A DNA stretch of 64,000 nt from Oreohelix idahoensis (lineage: Eukaryota > Mollusca > Gastropoda > Stylommatophora > Oreohelicidae). The stretch's first letter is position 1, and every line of letters starts with the position of its first letter. The stretch is taken from NCBI GenBank assembly GCA_024509875.1, contig JAMPIV010000304.1:511501-575500 (forward strand), written 5' to 3'. The position numbers and the translations under genes are program-made. Positions 22,904 to 34,052 of this stretch are shown here, one piece after another. The notes below the pieces were generated by a model that saw only the letters and a list, made by a program, of their open reading frames with translations, did not search any database and was not told the DNA's origin.

Positions 22904-24471
22904 ATTTTCATTTAGATCATTTTGTTGAGAAAGACGATGATATAGAGAGCTACCTAAATAGGTATGAACTATTAGCTACCACGTATGGGTTAGAGAGAGA
23001 AAGGTGGAGCTTAAAGTTATCTCAGGGACTTCGTGGGGCAGCTTATGAAGTTTTTGCAAAAATGAGCAGAGGTGATCAGGAAAATTATGACATGCTAAAG
23101 CAGGCTCTTTTGTTAAGGTATGAAAAGAATGCAGAATTTTATAGGAAAAAATTTAGGAATGCTAAAAACTACTGTCAGGTGAAACCTATCACCAGTTTCT
23201 CTGCACGAATAGAGACATACTTGGAGAAATGGACTTCTCTGGGGAAAACCCAAGATCTTAAGGAAATGGTCCTTATAGAGCAATTAAGAGAGTCCATGGC
23301 TCCAGACCTGAGAAAGTTTCTCATGGAACAAGGTGCAGAGAGGCTGGGTGAGTTGCTAAATGTTGCTGAAAGGTATCAAGCAGCTCAAGCAGAGGTAACA
23401 GGTAATAAAAAGAAACAAGTGGATAACTTTAGGGCACCACAGAACTTTAATAAATTTGATCCTAGGGATCAACACAAAGGTAAGCACCAGTTTGATAGGC
23501 CACGGTATGAAAATAAAAATAAATTCCCACAATTCGATGAAAGGAAATATGATGAAAGAAAATCTTTCAACCAAGGAAAAAGGTGGTGTAAGAATTGTCA
23601 GATGGACAATCATGACACTGACCGTTGCAGAAGGAAACCTGTGTATATGGCAACCCTTCAGGTCAGGTCGACCTCAAGACAGGAGGAGGATATTATGTTG
23701 GATACCACTCCAGAAGAGATGAGGAAGGCACAGGCTGGGGATAAAACACTCAAGCCTTGTTTCAGAAAATTGTCAACTTGTCATACAACTCCAGGCAAGG
23801 GAGATTTTTACATGAAAAACAAGTTGATGTATAGGAAGACTGGAGCTAGATCCAAAGGTCACGGACAGCTGGTACTTCCTAAAAGATATAGGGCAGACTT
23901 AATAAGGAGCTTACATGTGAAACCAGATGGGGACCATGAGAAGATAGGTACCATCATTCAAAAGGTGGCTCACAATTATTATTGGCCCAAAGCAAGATGG
24001 GACATTGAGAATTTTGTAGAAAGGTGTAGCATAGCACATGAGGGAACACCCACAAGTGGGAACATGGATCAGGACCTGGACACGCCACGGGGCAAAATTA
24101 GGCCTGATAATAAAAAGAGATATAAATTTGGAAAAGTGGACCAAATGGAATGGGAAGCCCCTTTTCACGGACAAGCTTCACTTAACTGTTTTACAATGGC
24201 CACTATGCGGAGAGTGCAAAAAGATGTCTTACCCCAGGATAAGCCGACAATCCCTCAATCGGACTTAAACCAACTGGAGGAAGAAGATGTAGAGAGGAAA
24301 TCTCTCATCAAGAATTTTAAGAGGGGAGAAAGCCCCAAAAGAAAAATTGGTAGCGGTCGTTTTGTGAATGATAATTCTGGGAGGAAAAATCATCACTATA
24401 AAGCTTCGAGTGGAAGAGACCATACCGGTGCATGGACAAATAGGTCCACACAATTAAAGGTCCATATGTAG
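22900..24471 (+). pseudogene. Copy 1 Gag SCAN-like domain, zinc knuckle, integrase start
   Basis: Residues 1-165 form an alpha-helical Gag capsid segment with the pattern of the SCAN domain (FYRKKFRNAK, SFSARIETYLEKW, LIEQLRESMAPDLRKFL, LLNVAERYQAAQ). SCAN domains of vertebrate zinc-finger genes derive from Gmr1-like Gag. Near residue 230 is a canonical CX2CX4HX4C zinc knuckle (CKNCQMDNHDTDRC). From about residue 275 the text resembles the start of integrase, with HVKPDGDHEKIG and YYWPKARWDIENFVERC, but the second cysteine of the HHCC module is replaced. Protease should lie between knuckle and integrase and is absent. The DDE core after residue 380 is replaced by unrecognised sequence. A large internal deletion or rearrangement is likely. 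Confidence 0.85.
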
Positions 24472-24473
24472 CT

Positions 24474-25352
24474 TTGTTAAGAACGTGGACTGATGAAAAG
24501 GCAGAGGAAAACATTACATCTTCATGCCAATATGTAAATGAGCTGACCACTCGGTTAAAAACTGGCTGGAAACTTGCCAATGAAAATTTGAAACAAGCCA
24601 GGAAGAAACATGCTGCCTATTATAACAGGAAGGCGAAAGACAGAAATTTGGCTGTGGGAGAGAAAGTACTGCTTCTTTTGCCTGGGAGTCAGAATAAGTT
24701 ACAAATTGGATGGCAGGGTCCATATACAGTTTTAGAGAAGGTATCTAGAACAAATTATAAGATAGATAAGAAGGGGAAAGAAAAAATCTATCATGTGAAT
24801 CTCCTGAAGAAATATTTGGAAAGAGAACATCAGGAAGAGACACACTTGTTGACCTTGTCCATCGCCATGGAGATGAAAAAGGAACCACTTTCATCATTTG
24901 AATATCCATTACACCCCTGTGCGACAGCAGCACAGGTGAAAATCAGTACACATTTAACGAAAACTCAGAAAGAGAGAGTGCAACAGGTTCTAAATAATCA
25001 TGCAGAGGTGTTAACAGACCGACCAGGGCATACAAACCTATTGGAATATGATATGAAACTAATAGACTCCACACCTGTCTGTATGAAACCATATTCGATT
25101 CCGTTTGCTAAGGAGAAAGCTTTGAAGGAAGAGATAGACTATCTATTGAAGGAAGGAATTATTTCGCACAGTGAGTCTTCGTATAGTTCCGGTGTTGTAC
25201 TCTTAAGGAAGCCCTCTGGAGAACATAGACTCTGTATAGATTACAGGAGACTGAATGCTATTACAGAAGGACAGGTGGATCCATTGCCGGATACAAATCA
25301 GCTGTTTGCCAGGCTAAATAAAGCTAAATATATTTCTCAAAAGTGGATCTGA
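24474..25352 (+). pseudogene. Copy 1 integrase C-terminus fused to reverse transcriptase
   Basis: This is one uninterrupted 292-codon frame. Residues about 25-120 are the integrase C-terminal region, with NRKAKDRNLAVGEKVLLLLP, the GPY module (WQGPYTVLEKV) and YHVNLLKKY. Residues about 165-290 are the N-terminal reverse transcriptase, with EVLTDRPGHTN, KPYSIPF, VVLLRKPSGEHRLCIDYRRLN and PLPDTNQLF. Integrase text directly followed by RT in one frame proves the inverted domain order. A two-base insertion near 25330, absent from copy 2, shifts the frame just before the first catalytic aspartate (VDLSKGYYQ). The true polyprotein start is upstream, so no start codon is implied here. Confidence 0.93.
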
Positions 25353-26374
25353 GTAAAGGATACTATCAGATTCCAGTAAAGCCTGAGGTTAGACCATACC
25401 TAGCTTTTAGTACCTCAGAAGGACACTATGAGTTTAATAGATTGCCATTTGGATTGAAGAATGCGCCTAGTGTCTTCTCTAGAATGATGAGAAAATTATT
25501 GGATCCTCTGAATAATCCCTGTATAACAAATTTTATGGATGATATCCTTATAGCAACAGAAACATTTGAGGAACACATTGACTCTCTGAACAGGCTGTTT
25601 GATCGACTTAGGGAGGCAAATTTAACAGCCCGACCAACCAAATGTTGCGTTGGATGTAAAGAATTGGAATTTTTGGGACACACAGTTTATCAGGGAAACA
25701 TGACCCCTGACCCAAAGAATTTAGAGAAACTACAGAAAGCCCCGAGACCACAAACCAAGAAGGACGTGAGATCCTTTGTCTCATTATGTGGTTTCTACCA
25801 GAAGTATATCAAAAACTTTAATTCCATATGTGCACCGTTAACTGAATTGACACGTAAAGGACATCCAGATCGCATTACATGGACACCACAATGTGAAATG
25901 ACTTACCAAGAATTGAAGGAAAAGCTCACAAGTAAACCCATTTTGAAATTACCTGACTTAAGTCAAGAATTCATAGTAAGGACGGATGCAAGTAATATTG
26001 GGTTAGGTGCAACTCTACTACAGAAATCAGATGCATTGGATGGGGAATTAAGCCCAGTGGCATATGCTAGCAGAAAATTGAATAAAGCCGAAATCAATTA
26101 CTCAACTAGCGAAAAAGAATGTCTTGCAGTAATATGGGCAATAAAGAAATTCAATATTTATCTGTATGGGAAGGCCTTTAAGTTGCAAACAGACCACAAA
26201 CCTTTATCGTTTCTAGCACAGGCTAAGCATGGGAACTCCAGGTTACTCCGATGGTCTTTACTTTTGGCTCCATATAATTTTAGCATTGAGTATATATCTG
26301 GAAAAACCAATTTGGGAGCGGATTTTTTAAGCCGCCATCCGTGTGATGAGAATCACCGTAAACCCCAGAAATAA
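25343..26374 (+). pseudogene. Copy 1 reverse transcriptase and RNase H
   Basis: A 343-codon frame continuing RT from DLSKGYYQIPV, which contains the first catalytic aspartate, through RLPFGLKNAPSVFSRMM to FMDDIL, the catalytic F/YxDD box. LEFLGH, the thumb (PQTKKDVRSFVSLCGFYQKYI) and Ty3-type RNase H follow (VRTDASNIGLGATL, ASRKLNKAEINYSTSEKECLA, LQTDHKPL and GADFLSRHP). All RT and RNase H catalytic positions appear present. The pol region ends with RNase H, with no integrase downstream, before the polypurine tract. The methionine is internal; the frame is joined to the upstream one by the shift near 25330. Confidence 0.95.
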
Positions 26375-26430
26375 TAATAAATTTCTCTATGTGTATATAG
26401 AATAAAGGACTGACATATAATGTCTGTTTT

Positions 26431-26441
26431 AAGAGGGGAGA
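26431..26441 (+). promoter_or_regulatory. Polypurine tract of copy 1
   Basis: AAGAGGGGAGA immediately precedes the 3' LTR. It would prime plus-strand DNA synthesis. Confidence 0.85.
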
Positions 26442-28834
26442 TGTCGTGGAATATTCTAATCCACATATATAAATTATCAAGTAAATATAAAGCCTAATAA
26501 ATACATATAATAAATAAAGGAAGAAGAATGGTAAAGAACAGTGCTGTCACAATGACAGTACTCGAAATCCCCCTTCTTTTCTACTTCGTCGGCAAATTGT
26601 AACGCTTTCACGTTGATATTAAAGGCCTTCTGCAACATACACGCGTTTCCCAAACACACAATAAAATGTGCTGCCTTTCTAAGAAAAACCTTGAAATATG
26701 CAAGTTGACCTAAATTTTAAATTCCATTCATGTCTTTTTCTACACTATGTTACCAAAAACCAAAAGACAGATGGACTAAAGGATAGCGAGAAGGGAGAGG
26801 CAGAAAGCCGAACACTAAACACGCGTCGCGCGATACACAAATGCTGCCATCACGCGTGTAAGACTACATGCACTAACTTTTTTTCGGACGGACAGTGATA
26901 AATTCACTACCCTTCCCAGAGTTAGGTTTTAAAATCACAAAAAACGCTTATTAGGAAAGATAACAATAGATGGGTTTACGTTTGAAAACATTACAGTACC
27001 CAGACAGCACATCTTCGAAACAGGAGGTAGAAGTAATTGCATATTTTGAACGCAGCCACGTAGCTCCTTTAAATTTGGATATTTGGGTTCCTTAGGGCTT
27101 GCTGACAAAGAATATGTAAAACGTTGCGCAAATAGTCCAGGAATTAATAAATTATAACCAAAATAAAATAGTGGGGATGCCTGACAACATGGAATCATTT
27201 CTGCTCATAAAATTTTTTTATAACGTGTTTGAAAAAACCTTACGTTACAGAAATAGCCTACCATGTAAACTCCAAATTGATTGGAGCGCAACAAATGAAA
27301 GACTAACCACGATTGGTCGGGCTATAAATACTATCTTGGTTGTTAGGGAGACGTAGGAAGGTAACATTTTTTCAAACACTTGTCGAAACGTGGCTCGATT
27401 GGCCAGACTCGCTGATATAATCACTTAGGAGCGTTAGTTCGAAACCACTTGTTTAAATAAGCTTGATAAAGCAACAGTGCGTTGAAGCCAGCACATATTT
27501 TGCTAAATAAAAGCCTGGAACATAAGCAGATGGGAATTTGTGCCAGTAAATGTGCCAGAATTCATTGCTAATTAACGTATCTGTGTTTATTCTATGAATT
27601 GTGGTAAGCTTGAACCATTCAGTATCTTTTAATGAAAATTGAATGTGAATTGTGTAGTTCAGTGGCAAACAGGAGATAAAGCCTATAATGCTCCAGCCTG
27701 AACAGAGGGTGTCGGAGGAAAGTAAAACGGCATGGAATGGCCAAATAGTACACTGACACCTGGATGATTGACTAGAAAGAAATAATGCTGGAAGTGCAGA
27801 GGCGTGGTAACCATTAAGGAGGTAAATACTGGTATAAAGTATTTCAGATGAAGCTGACAGTTGGCCTAACGCTCTGAACTCAATGTTTGTGATGTATTGT
27901 GATCAGTGTAAAAAGAGAGTATAAGTTAGTTATGAAGTAGAAGGTACATCCTTCTTGTTTACAGGGACCGTGGTCTTGATGGTACTGAGCAGCACCTGGT
28001 CAGAGCTTTGCTGAATCCAGAGTCGGACAGCATACTCCTTGGTCTTTTTAGCTATCAGTGAGGTGTCTCCAGAGCCCAGGGGAGAATTCGAGCAGAGGAG
28101 TCCTTTCCTGCCGCCATCACGCAAGATAAGCTGATTTGGCCAGCTGAGCTCAACATTATGTCCCCTCATCTTGAAATGACTTTGTAAAAATAACATTCAG
28201 AGGGGAATTTAATTGTCTTAATATCAGGAACTGAGAACATCTCCAATACTAGTCCCAAAAGACAAACTATTGAAGTCATGATGACAAATACCAACAGAGC
28301 TTGAACAAAACAAAACCAGTATTACCTCATATTACTACTACACAACTGACACACATAGGATATTTTTAATAATATATGTCACTACAATATTCATATTGAT
28401 AAAGTCTGTACATATACTTGTAATTAAAATTGATTGTGATCCCTGGTTCCTTTGTATTTGAATCAGGACACATATACCTTTATAACAACAATGAATACAT
28501 ATTGTTATTTGAAAAGTTATCAGTGACTCCTTAAGATATTCTCATAGAGTGTTATATGTATGTGAGTGTCACAGTGTTGTCAAGAGTAGTGGATTAAATT
28601 AAATTGTTTATCTGTCTGTTGTTGTGACTTACACTTCATCATACACATACCCTAGACACATAACGTAGTCATCACACTATTCCAGAATAATTCTGACTGA
28701 GATATATAGATATGTGGTAGCAAGTAAGGTTATCTATAATACACTACTCTTAATAGATATAGATACCTTCACAGCTGATCTCAGTCAGTACACTAAGTCC
28801 CCTATAAATATTTATAACATCCCACTTCACCACA
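26442..28834 (+). repeat. 3' LTR of copy 1
   Basis: Nearly identical to the 5' LTR. It lacks 24 bases present there near 21016-21039 and has three smaller deletions. AATAAA and TATA positions are conserved. Confidence 0.95.
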
Positions 28835-28839
28835 ATGAT
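28835..28839. repeat. Target-site duplication of LTR copy 1 (right)
   Basis: ATGAT, matching 19797-19801. Confidence 0.95.
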
Positions 28840-29398
28840 GAGAACCCAGAATTGCACACTGAGCTTGGGGGGAATCACTTGGGCACCAGACTTAATACTG
28901 GCTCTTGACTGGATGGCCGCATGCAGGAGATTTCTACAATGGGGGGTTGGCAGGTGGTGGGTATCTGGAAGTGGCTCTGTGCAGGACGTGAGGATTCCTT
29001 GGGTGAGCCCAGAACCAGAGCACAGCATTGTGCAAGCTCTGCATAGTTGGAGAGCCCCCTGGATGACGGGGAATGCACAGTGTGCTACCCCACCTGTCCC
29101 CAACTGCTAACTTAGAACCAGAAGTGGGGTCCTCTGTATGCGTGCCAGGCCAGGATAAAATGCCTGGGAAAGAGACTGGAGCTCAGAACTCCCTAACTCA
29201 AAGTTGCAGGATGGCAGGAAAGACAGGGCTATTTTGAAGATAATGCAACCATAGGCTGCTTGCGAATAGTCTACTACTGGGAACATAAACAGATTAGGGA
29301 TGAGCCCACTCTCCCGTTGAACAGGTGCTAAAGTCATAGATACTGGGCCAGAAGGCGCACCGGAAACCACAGTATCACGCAACTCGCTTTTTTTTTCT
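28840..29398 (+). other. LINE B 5' region after the LTR insert
   Basis: This continues the 5' noncoding region of LINE B and matches the minus strand of 15060-15910. The open frame at 28835-29110 begins in the target duplication and has no family resemblance. The single 'ggttggcag' near 28945 is the empty site of the SINE seen in LINE A. Confidence 0.75.
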
Positions 29399-30343
29399 AT
29401 GGAGAGTACACCGTCAAATAAATCTCGTACTGGTGCTCGCCCTGTGGAGCTCCACCAGGCAGGTGCAGTGCCGGGCTCTGAGCCTCGACAGAGCCCACCC
29501 TCAGCTACTGGAGGACCCTCTAGACCGTCTTGTGGAGTCAGCAGACGGCGGAGGAGAACTACTGACCAAAACAAAACAGAAAAAGAGAAACCCAGAGTGC
29601 CACTTGTCATGATGCACTGGAATGCAGAGGGAGTGAACAGCAAGCAGGCTGGATACAGCAAAAAGACAGAGCTGAAAAACATCTTGTATGAGAAGCAAGT
29701 CAGTGTTTGCTGTATCCAAGAGACTCACTTGAAAGCAGATCAAACCTTTAAAATAAGGGGATATCAATGCTTCAGATCCGACAGAAAAGATAGACGAAAA
29801 GGAGGAGTACTTACTCTTGTAAGGAATAACATTCCTGCACACGAAAGGAAAACCTTCATGGATGGAGCAGAATATCAGCTGTTGCAGATAAAGGTAGACA
29901 AGATGGAAATAGAACTCCTGAACTATTACTGTCCGAACAACAAACCCCTGAGTCTCAGCTCTATACAGGTACCAGCCACCAACTTTATAGCAGTTGGAGA
30001 CTTTAATAGCCACTCCCAGAGCTGGGGCTATAACCATCTGGATCACAGAGGTGAAGAGGTTGAAACTTGGCAAGATGATCACTCCCTAATCCTAGTCAAT
30101 AATGCCACAGATACTCCTACCTTCTACTCCAGAGGATGGCACACAACTTCAACACCAGATCTTGCCTTCTCCACACCAGATATAGCTGGATCTATTAGTA
30201 GAGAAGTAGGAGACCAACTAGGGGGGGAAGCGACCATCGCCCAATCTTTCTTACTGTCCAGAGTGCAACTCTCAGTACAGGCCCAGCCATTACAAGATGG
30301 AACTACAAAAAAGCCAACTGGGGTTTATTCAGGCATCAGGTGA
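29399..30343 (+). pseudogene. LINE B endonuclease
   Basis: This 314-codon frame has the same start as copy A and contains MMHWNAEGV, CCIQETHL, RKGGVLTLVRNN, NFIAVGDFNSHS and TFYSRGWHTTSTPDLAF. Copy A breaks at SQSWG, but here the frame runs through. Two extra G bases near 30221 (a run of seven G against five in A) then shift the frame before the final SDH motif, so the last catalytic histidine is lost and about 40 C-terminal residues are spurious. The first 70 residues are proline/arginine-rich and precede the nuclease fold. Confidence 0.9.
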
Positions 30344-30645
30344 ACACGCTGCTGTCTACCCTCAAGGTACAGAACAGAGACATTAATGAAGTGGTAAAAG
30401 ACTTCAACAGATGCATACTACAAGCTGCAAAAGAAACCATTCCCAAAGGATGCCGGCGTAACTACATACCATACTGGTCCAGCACACTCCAAGAACGTCA
30501 GGAAGCCATGGACAGGGCTAGAAAGGACGCAGAGTCTCAGCCTTCACTTGAAACTCACAACAAATGGAAAAAGGCTGTAGCAGAGTTTCAGAGAACAAAG
30601 CTAGAAGAAAACGGAAAAGCTGGAGAACTAAAACGGCATCGCTGA
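30340..30645 (+). pseudogene. LINE B linker between endonuclease and RT
   Basis: This 101-codon frame matches the N-terminal part of the 344-codon frame of copy A up to TKLEE. One lost A near 30612 (four A against five in copy A) then sends it out of frame to a stop. Confidence 0.85.
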
Positions 30646-33254
30646 ACCTTGAGAAAGACGGCAGGAAACTTTGGAGATTAGTCAAGTCTCTAAATGAAGA
30701 GCGTTCCTCACCTAGGCAGACTATCACATTGGATGAAGGTGGCAAACTTTTCAGAGGAAAACAAGCTGCAGACTTGTTTGCTAGAAGATACAGTTCAGAA
30801 AGCAACTTACCCATTAACATAGATCATCAGAGAGAGATAAGAAAAGAAATACTGGCAACCATGGGACAGACAGATACTCCTGCCCCAATGAGGGAACCCA
30901 TCACACTAGGAGAACTACAGAAGGCTATTTCCAAGCTTAAGTTTCAAAAGTCACCCGGCCCAGACAAAATCGGCAACGAAATGCTAGTAAATCTGAGCTC
31001 AGCAGCAAAGACAAAACTGCTTGAGATATTCAACCACAGCTGGTTGAAAGGAACGGTACCCCAAGTATGGAGAGAAGCCATCACAATACCCATACTAAAG
31101 AAAGGGAAATGTAAGACCGAGGCTGCAAGTTACCGGCCAATCAGTCTCACAAGCTGTGTTGGGAAGACTATGGAGCGAATAGTCAACCACAGATTGAAAT
31201 GGTATTTAGAGTCTGAGCAGATCCTGGTGCCGGAACAAGCTGGATTTAGAGAATGCTACAGTATAGAAGACCAAGTTACTTACTTGTCTCAAGCAATAGA
31301 AGATGCCTTCCAGGAGAAGAAAAAGGTCCTAACGATCTGGGTCGACTTCAAGCAGGCCTTTGACAAGGTGTGGAAAGATGGCCTCATTGCAAAACTTAGG
31401 AGAAGTGGAATCCAAGGCAACATGATGAAATGGATCCAGTCATACTTGCATAACAGGAGAACTAGAGTCACTCTTGACGGTCTGCAGAGCAGAAAAGTGT
31501 TGCTCCATCAGGGGGTACCTCAAGGAGGAGTAATTTCCCCAACACTCTTCCTTGTTTACATCAATGACCTGGTGAAAGATCTCCCTGCAGGAGTTAAAGC
31601 TGCCTTATATGCAGATGACCTAGTACTCTGGTGCGCTGATGAAAATGTCACCACAGCAAATTATAGAATGCAGCGGGCAGCAGACATGCTAGTGTCATGG
31701 GCAGAGAAATGGCTTATCACAATAAACACAGACAAAACCTCCACAACACTGTTCTCCCTCGCCCCCAAGGACAAATCAGCTAACATACACCTAGGGACAA
31801 CCGTGATCAAGGAAGAAAGCTACCCCACCTATCTTGGGGTGACATTTGACCAAAGGCTTACATGGAATAAGCATATTGAAAACGCAGAAGGAAAGGCCCG
31901 AAGACGACTAGGCATACTCAGAAAATTAGCAGGTACCAACTGGGGAGCAAATGAACGAAATCTAAAGAAGATTTATAATGGAGTAATAAGACCACACTTA
32001 GAGTTTAGCTCAGCAGCATGGTCATCAGCTGCTAACTCACATCTGCAGTCTTTGGACAGGGTGCAAAATCAAGCTCTCAGGCTCATTACAGGAGCCATGA
32101 AAACTACACCAATAACAGAGATGCAGAAGGTTGCTGGATTACAGACATTGTCCCATAGAAGAGACACAAAAACCATGATCCAGATGGAAAAGTACAACAG
32201 TATGCCAATGCACCCAATGAAGGCAAGACTAGATGATCTGGCATTGGGACGTCTAAAGCGTAGCAGCTTTGTGCATCGGGGGAAAAGACTTATAAGACAG
32301 CATCAAGAGGACCTATCCATGAAGACAACACCACTGAAGCCCACCCTATACCCTGTACCATGGGAGCAGGCCAGCAGTGCCCTCCAAATTAATACATCAG
32401 TCAGTGGTCTCACAAGTGGATGTGAGTATAATGATCTGCAAAAACGAACTGCTACATTGAGTATGATCCAAGAAAGCTATCCCGATCAATCATGGATACA
32501 TGCCTATACAGATGGATCAGCAACTAATGCTGTTAGGAATGGAGGTGCCGGTATCTTTATCTCATATCCTGACAACCACTATGAGACTAGGCACATTCCC
32601 ACTGGTAAATTCTGTTCCAACTATACAGCTGAGGTTCAAGCTCTAGAGCAAGCTGCAAATATGATTTATAACACCAACTCTGACTGCCACCAGGTAGTCA
32701 TCCTCACAGATGCACTGTCTGTCCTGCAAGCTCTCAAGGGTGGTAAACTCCCGCATCTGAGAAATGAACTAAACAAGGTAGCTGCCAAAAAGAGAACCAT
32801 ACTTCAGTGGGTACCATCTCATTGTGGTGTACCCGGAAATGAAAAGGCAGATAAACTTGCAAAAAAGGGAGGAGAATGTGAACAAGAAGATAATGAAGTC
32901 ACATACTTTGAGAAAAAGAGAGCTATCCAGACTATCAGAAGAGAACAGAACCAACCCAAAGACGACTATCACACTCTCGACCGGCAGGGACAGATAACTA
33001 TTTTTCGACTCAGGACAGGGCATAACAAACTGAATAAACACATGCACAAGCTACGATTGTCTGCTTCACCACTGTGCACATGTGGATTAAATGAACAAAC
33101 TGCTGAGCATGTTCTACAGGACTGTCCTCTGTATGACCAGTTAAGAAAGATATACTGGCCGAATGACTCAACACTAAACTCAAAGCTATATGGAGTTAAA
33201 GAGGAACTTCAAACAACAGTCGAATTCATCATGAGAACTCGTCTGACGGTGTAA
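30564..33254 (+). pseudogene. LINE B reverse transcriptase and RNase H (long intact part)
   Basis: This is an 896-codon frame; its first 16 or so residues are out of frame with the ancestral protein, the rest is continuous. RT motifs are SPGPDKIGNE (about 130), SYRPISLTSC (190), FKQAFDK (262), QGVPQGGVISP (317) and YADD (349-352). RNase H catalytic residues fall at about D650 (YTDGSA), E690, D716 (ILTD) and D763 (NEKAD). A Cys/His cluster lies at 838-854. The protein would copy LINE RNA at the nicked target. Copy A has two breaks within this span. The TAA stop is 20 bases before the (AAG)n tail. Because of the upstream frame breaks the whole element is probably not autonomous. Confidence 0.93.
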
Positions 33255-33291
33255 TCATCAAAGATGCGATCGCAAGAAGAAGAAGAAGAAG

Positions 33292-33302
33292 AACACACGT
33301 CC
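33292..33302. repeat. Target-site duplication of LINE B (right)
   Basis: AACACACGTCC, identical to 19634-19644. Confidence 0.9.
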
Positions 33303-33340
33303 GACTATTCTTCATTTCAACCGAAGAATCTTATTAACAG

Positions 33341-33547
33341 AAAGTGTGTGTAATAACAATAAATAAAGTTATAGTTACAGCTATATTAGTTATTAGTATG
33401 GTAGTAGTACCAATCATTGGTGTCATTCTAGTTTATCAACATCCGGTTCTGTCAGATATTAGCCTTCCTTTTCCATCAAAGTCGGACGATAGCTACGAGG
33501 AAAAACGCCTCAACGTGATTCCTATTTGTAAATTATTCAAGAAATAA
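33341..33547 (+). CDS. Candidate terminal exon, single-span membrane protein
   Basis: An open stretch follows 'ttattaacag', a possible splice acceptor, and ends in TAA. It encodes about 25 strongly hydrophobic residues (VIVTAILVISMVVVPIIGVILV) followed by a 40-residue hydrophilic tail rich in Ser, Asp, Glu and Lys. That is the layout of a C-terminal transmembrane anchor and cytoplasmic tail. There is no ATG at the start, so it could only be an internal or terminal exon. It lies in the sequence that was contiguous with 19633 before LINE B inserted. It starts in phase 0 while the candidate exon at 18779-19019 ends in phase 1, so they are not directly adjacent exons. It may be a chance open frame. 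Confidence 0.25.
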   Translation, partial: KVCVITINKVIVTAILVISMVVVPIIGVILVYQHPVLSDISLPFPSKSDDSYEEKRLNVIPICKLFKK

Positions 33548-33689
33548 CACCTTCATAACATTATTACAAGCAAGAAAGATTTGATGACTAACAAATAAAT
33601 GAATGGGGGAAAAAAACACGCACAATCAACATGTTTATATATAGAATTACATGTCCAAATTATTCTCATTCCACATAACCTGCCTAAGG

Positions 33690-34052
33690 AAAATTCATCG
33701 AATTTCTAGGCCCGATACCATCTCCAACCAGGAACTGCTTACATAGTGCAGTCAAAAAGGCATACGCCATCATTGCAGGCAGACGTTGGAACTAGGTTGG
33801 CCATGTCCTCAGAACACCATCACCAGAACTGATATGCTATGGACCCCAGAAGGACGGTGAAAGAGAGGCAGACCAAAGAAAACCTGGCGGAGAACAGTGG
33901 AAGCTGAAATGCAAAGCATGAACCAGAGTTGGGCCACCAACCGAACGAAATGGGGACAGTTTATGGCTGCCCTACAAGGCGACACTAAGCGTGATGGCCA
34001 CTGGCTGCTTTGTCAGTCAGGGGCAAATGATCCAAGAAGAAGAAGACACGTA
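33690..34052 (+). pseudogene. LINE 3' fragment, C-terminal WGHVLR/GRPKKTWRR region
   Basis: Translation gives VGHVLRTPSPELICYG and, one frame over, KRGRPKKTWRRTVEAEM and TKWGQFMAALQGDTKRDGH. This is the widespread C-terminal signature of endonuclease-RT LINEs. It ends at about 34035-34052 with an AAGAAG tail, like LINEs A and B. It has at least one frameshift and a stop (TAG near 33793). Everything upstream of the C-terminus is missing, as expected of a severely 5'-truncated insertion. Confidence 0.8.

Larger units (their letters stand above)
19802..28834 (+). mobile_element. Gmr1-like LTR retrotransposon, copy 1
   Basis: A 9,033-bp Ty3/gypsy-type element inserted in LINE B with a 5-bp duplication. 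The LTRs are 19802-22224 (2,423 bp) and 26442-28834 (2,393 bp), starting TGTCGTGG and ending CACA. The interior holds a primer-binding site, coiled-coil and SCAN-like Gag, zinc knuckle, integrase remnants, then RT and RNase H, and a polypurine tract. Integrase precedes RT, as in Gmr1-like elements. No protease and no DDE integrase core are seen, and two frameshifts occur (near 22857 and 25330). It is therefore defective. By eye the two LTRs differ by about three substitutions and four indels of 24, 3, 2 and 1 bases, which sum exactly to the 30-bp length difference. The insertion is recent. Confidence 0.95.
19645..33291 (+). mobile_element. LINE copy B, split by an LTR retrotransposon
   Basis: The element occupies 19645-19801 and 28835-33291, about 4.6 kb without the insert, in plus orientation. 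Its 5' end matches LINE A from about 16068 downward, so it is truncated by roughly 0.84 kb relative to A. It ends in (GAA)n at about 33274-33291 and has an 11-bp target duplication. It lacks the SINE present in A and about 70 bases near 29255, which together account for the length difference. Two frame breaks occur: two extra G near 30221 and one lost A near 30612. RT and RNase H are otherwise open. Identity to A is very high, on the order of 97-98% by eye. Confidence 0.95.
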
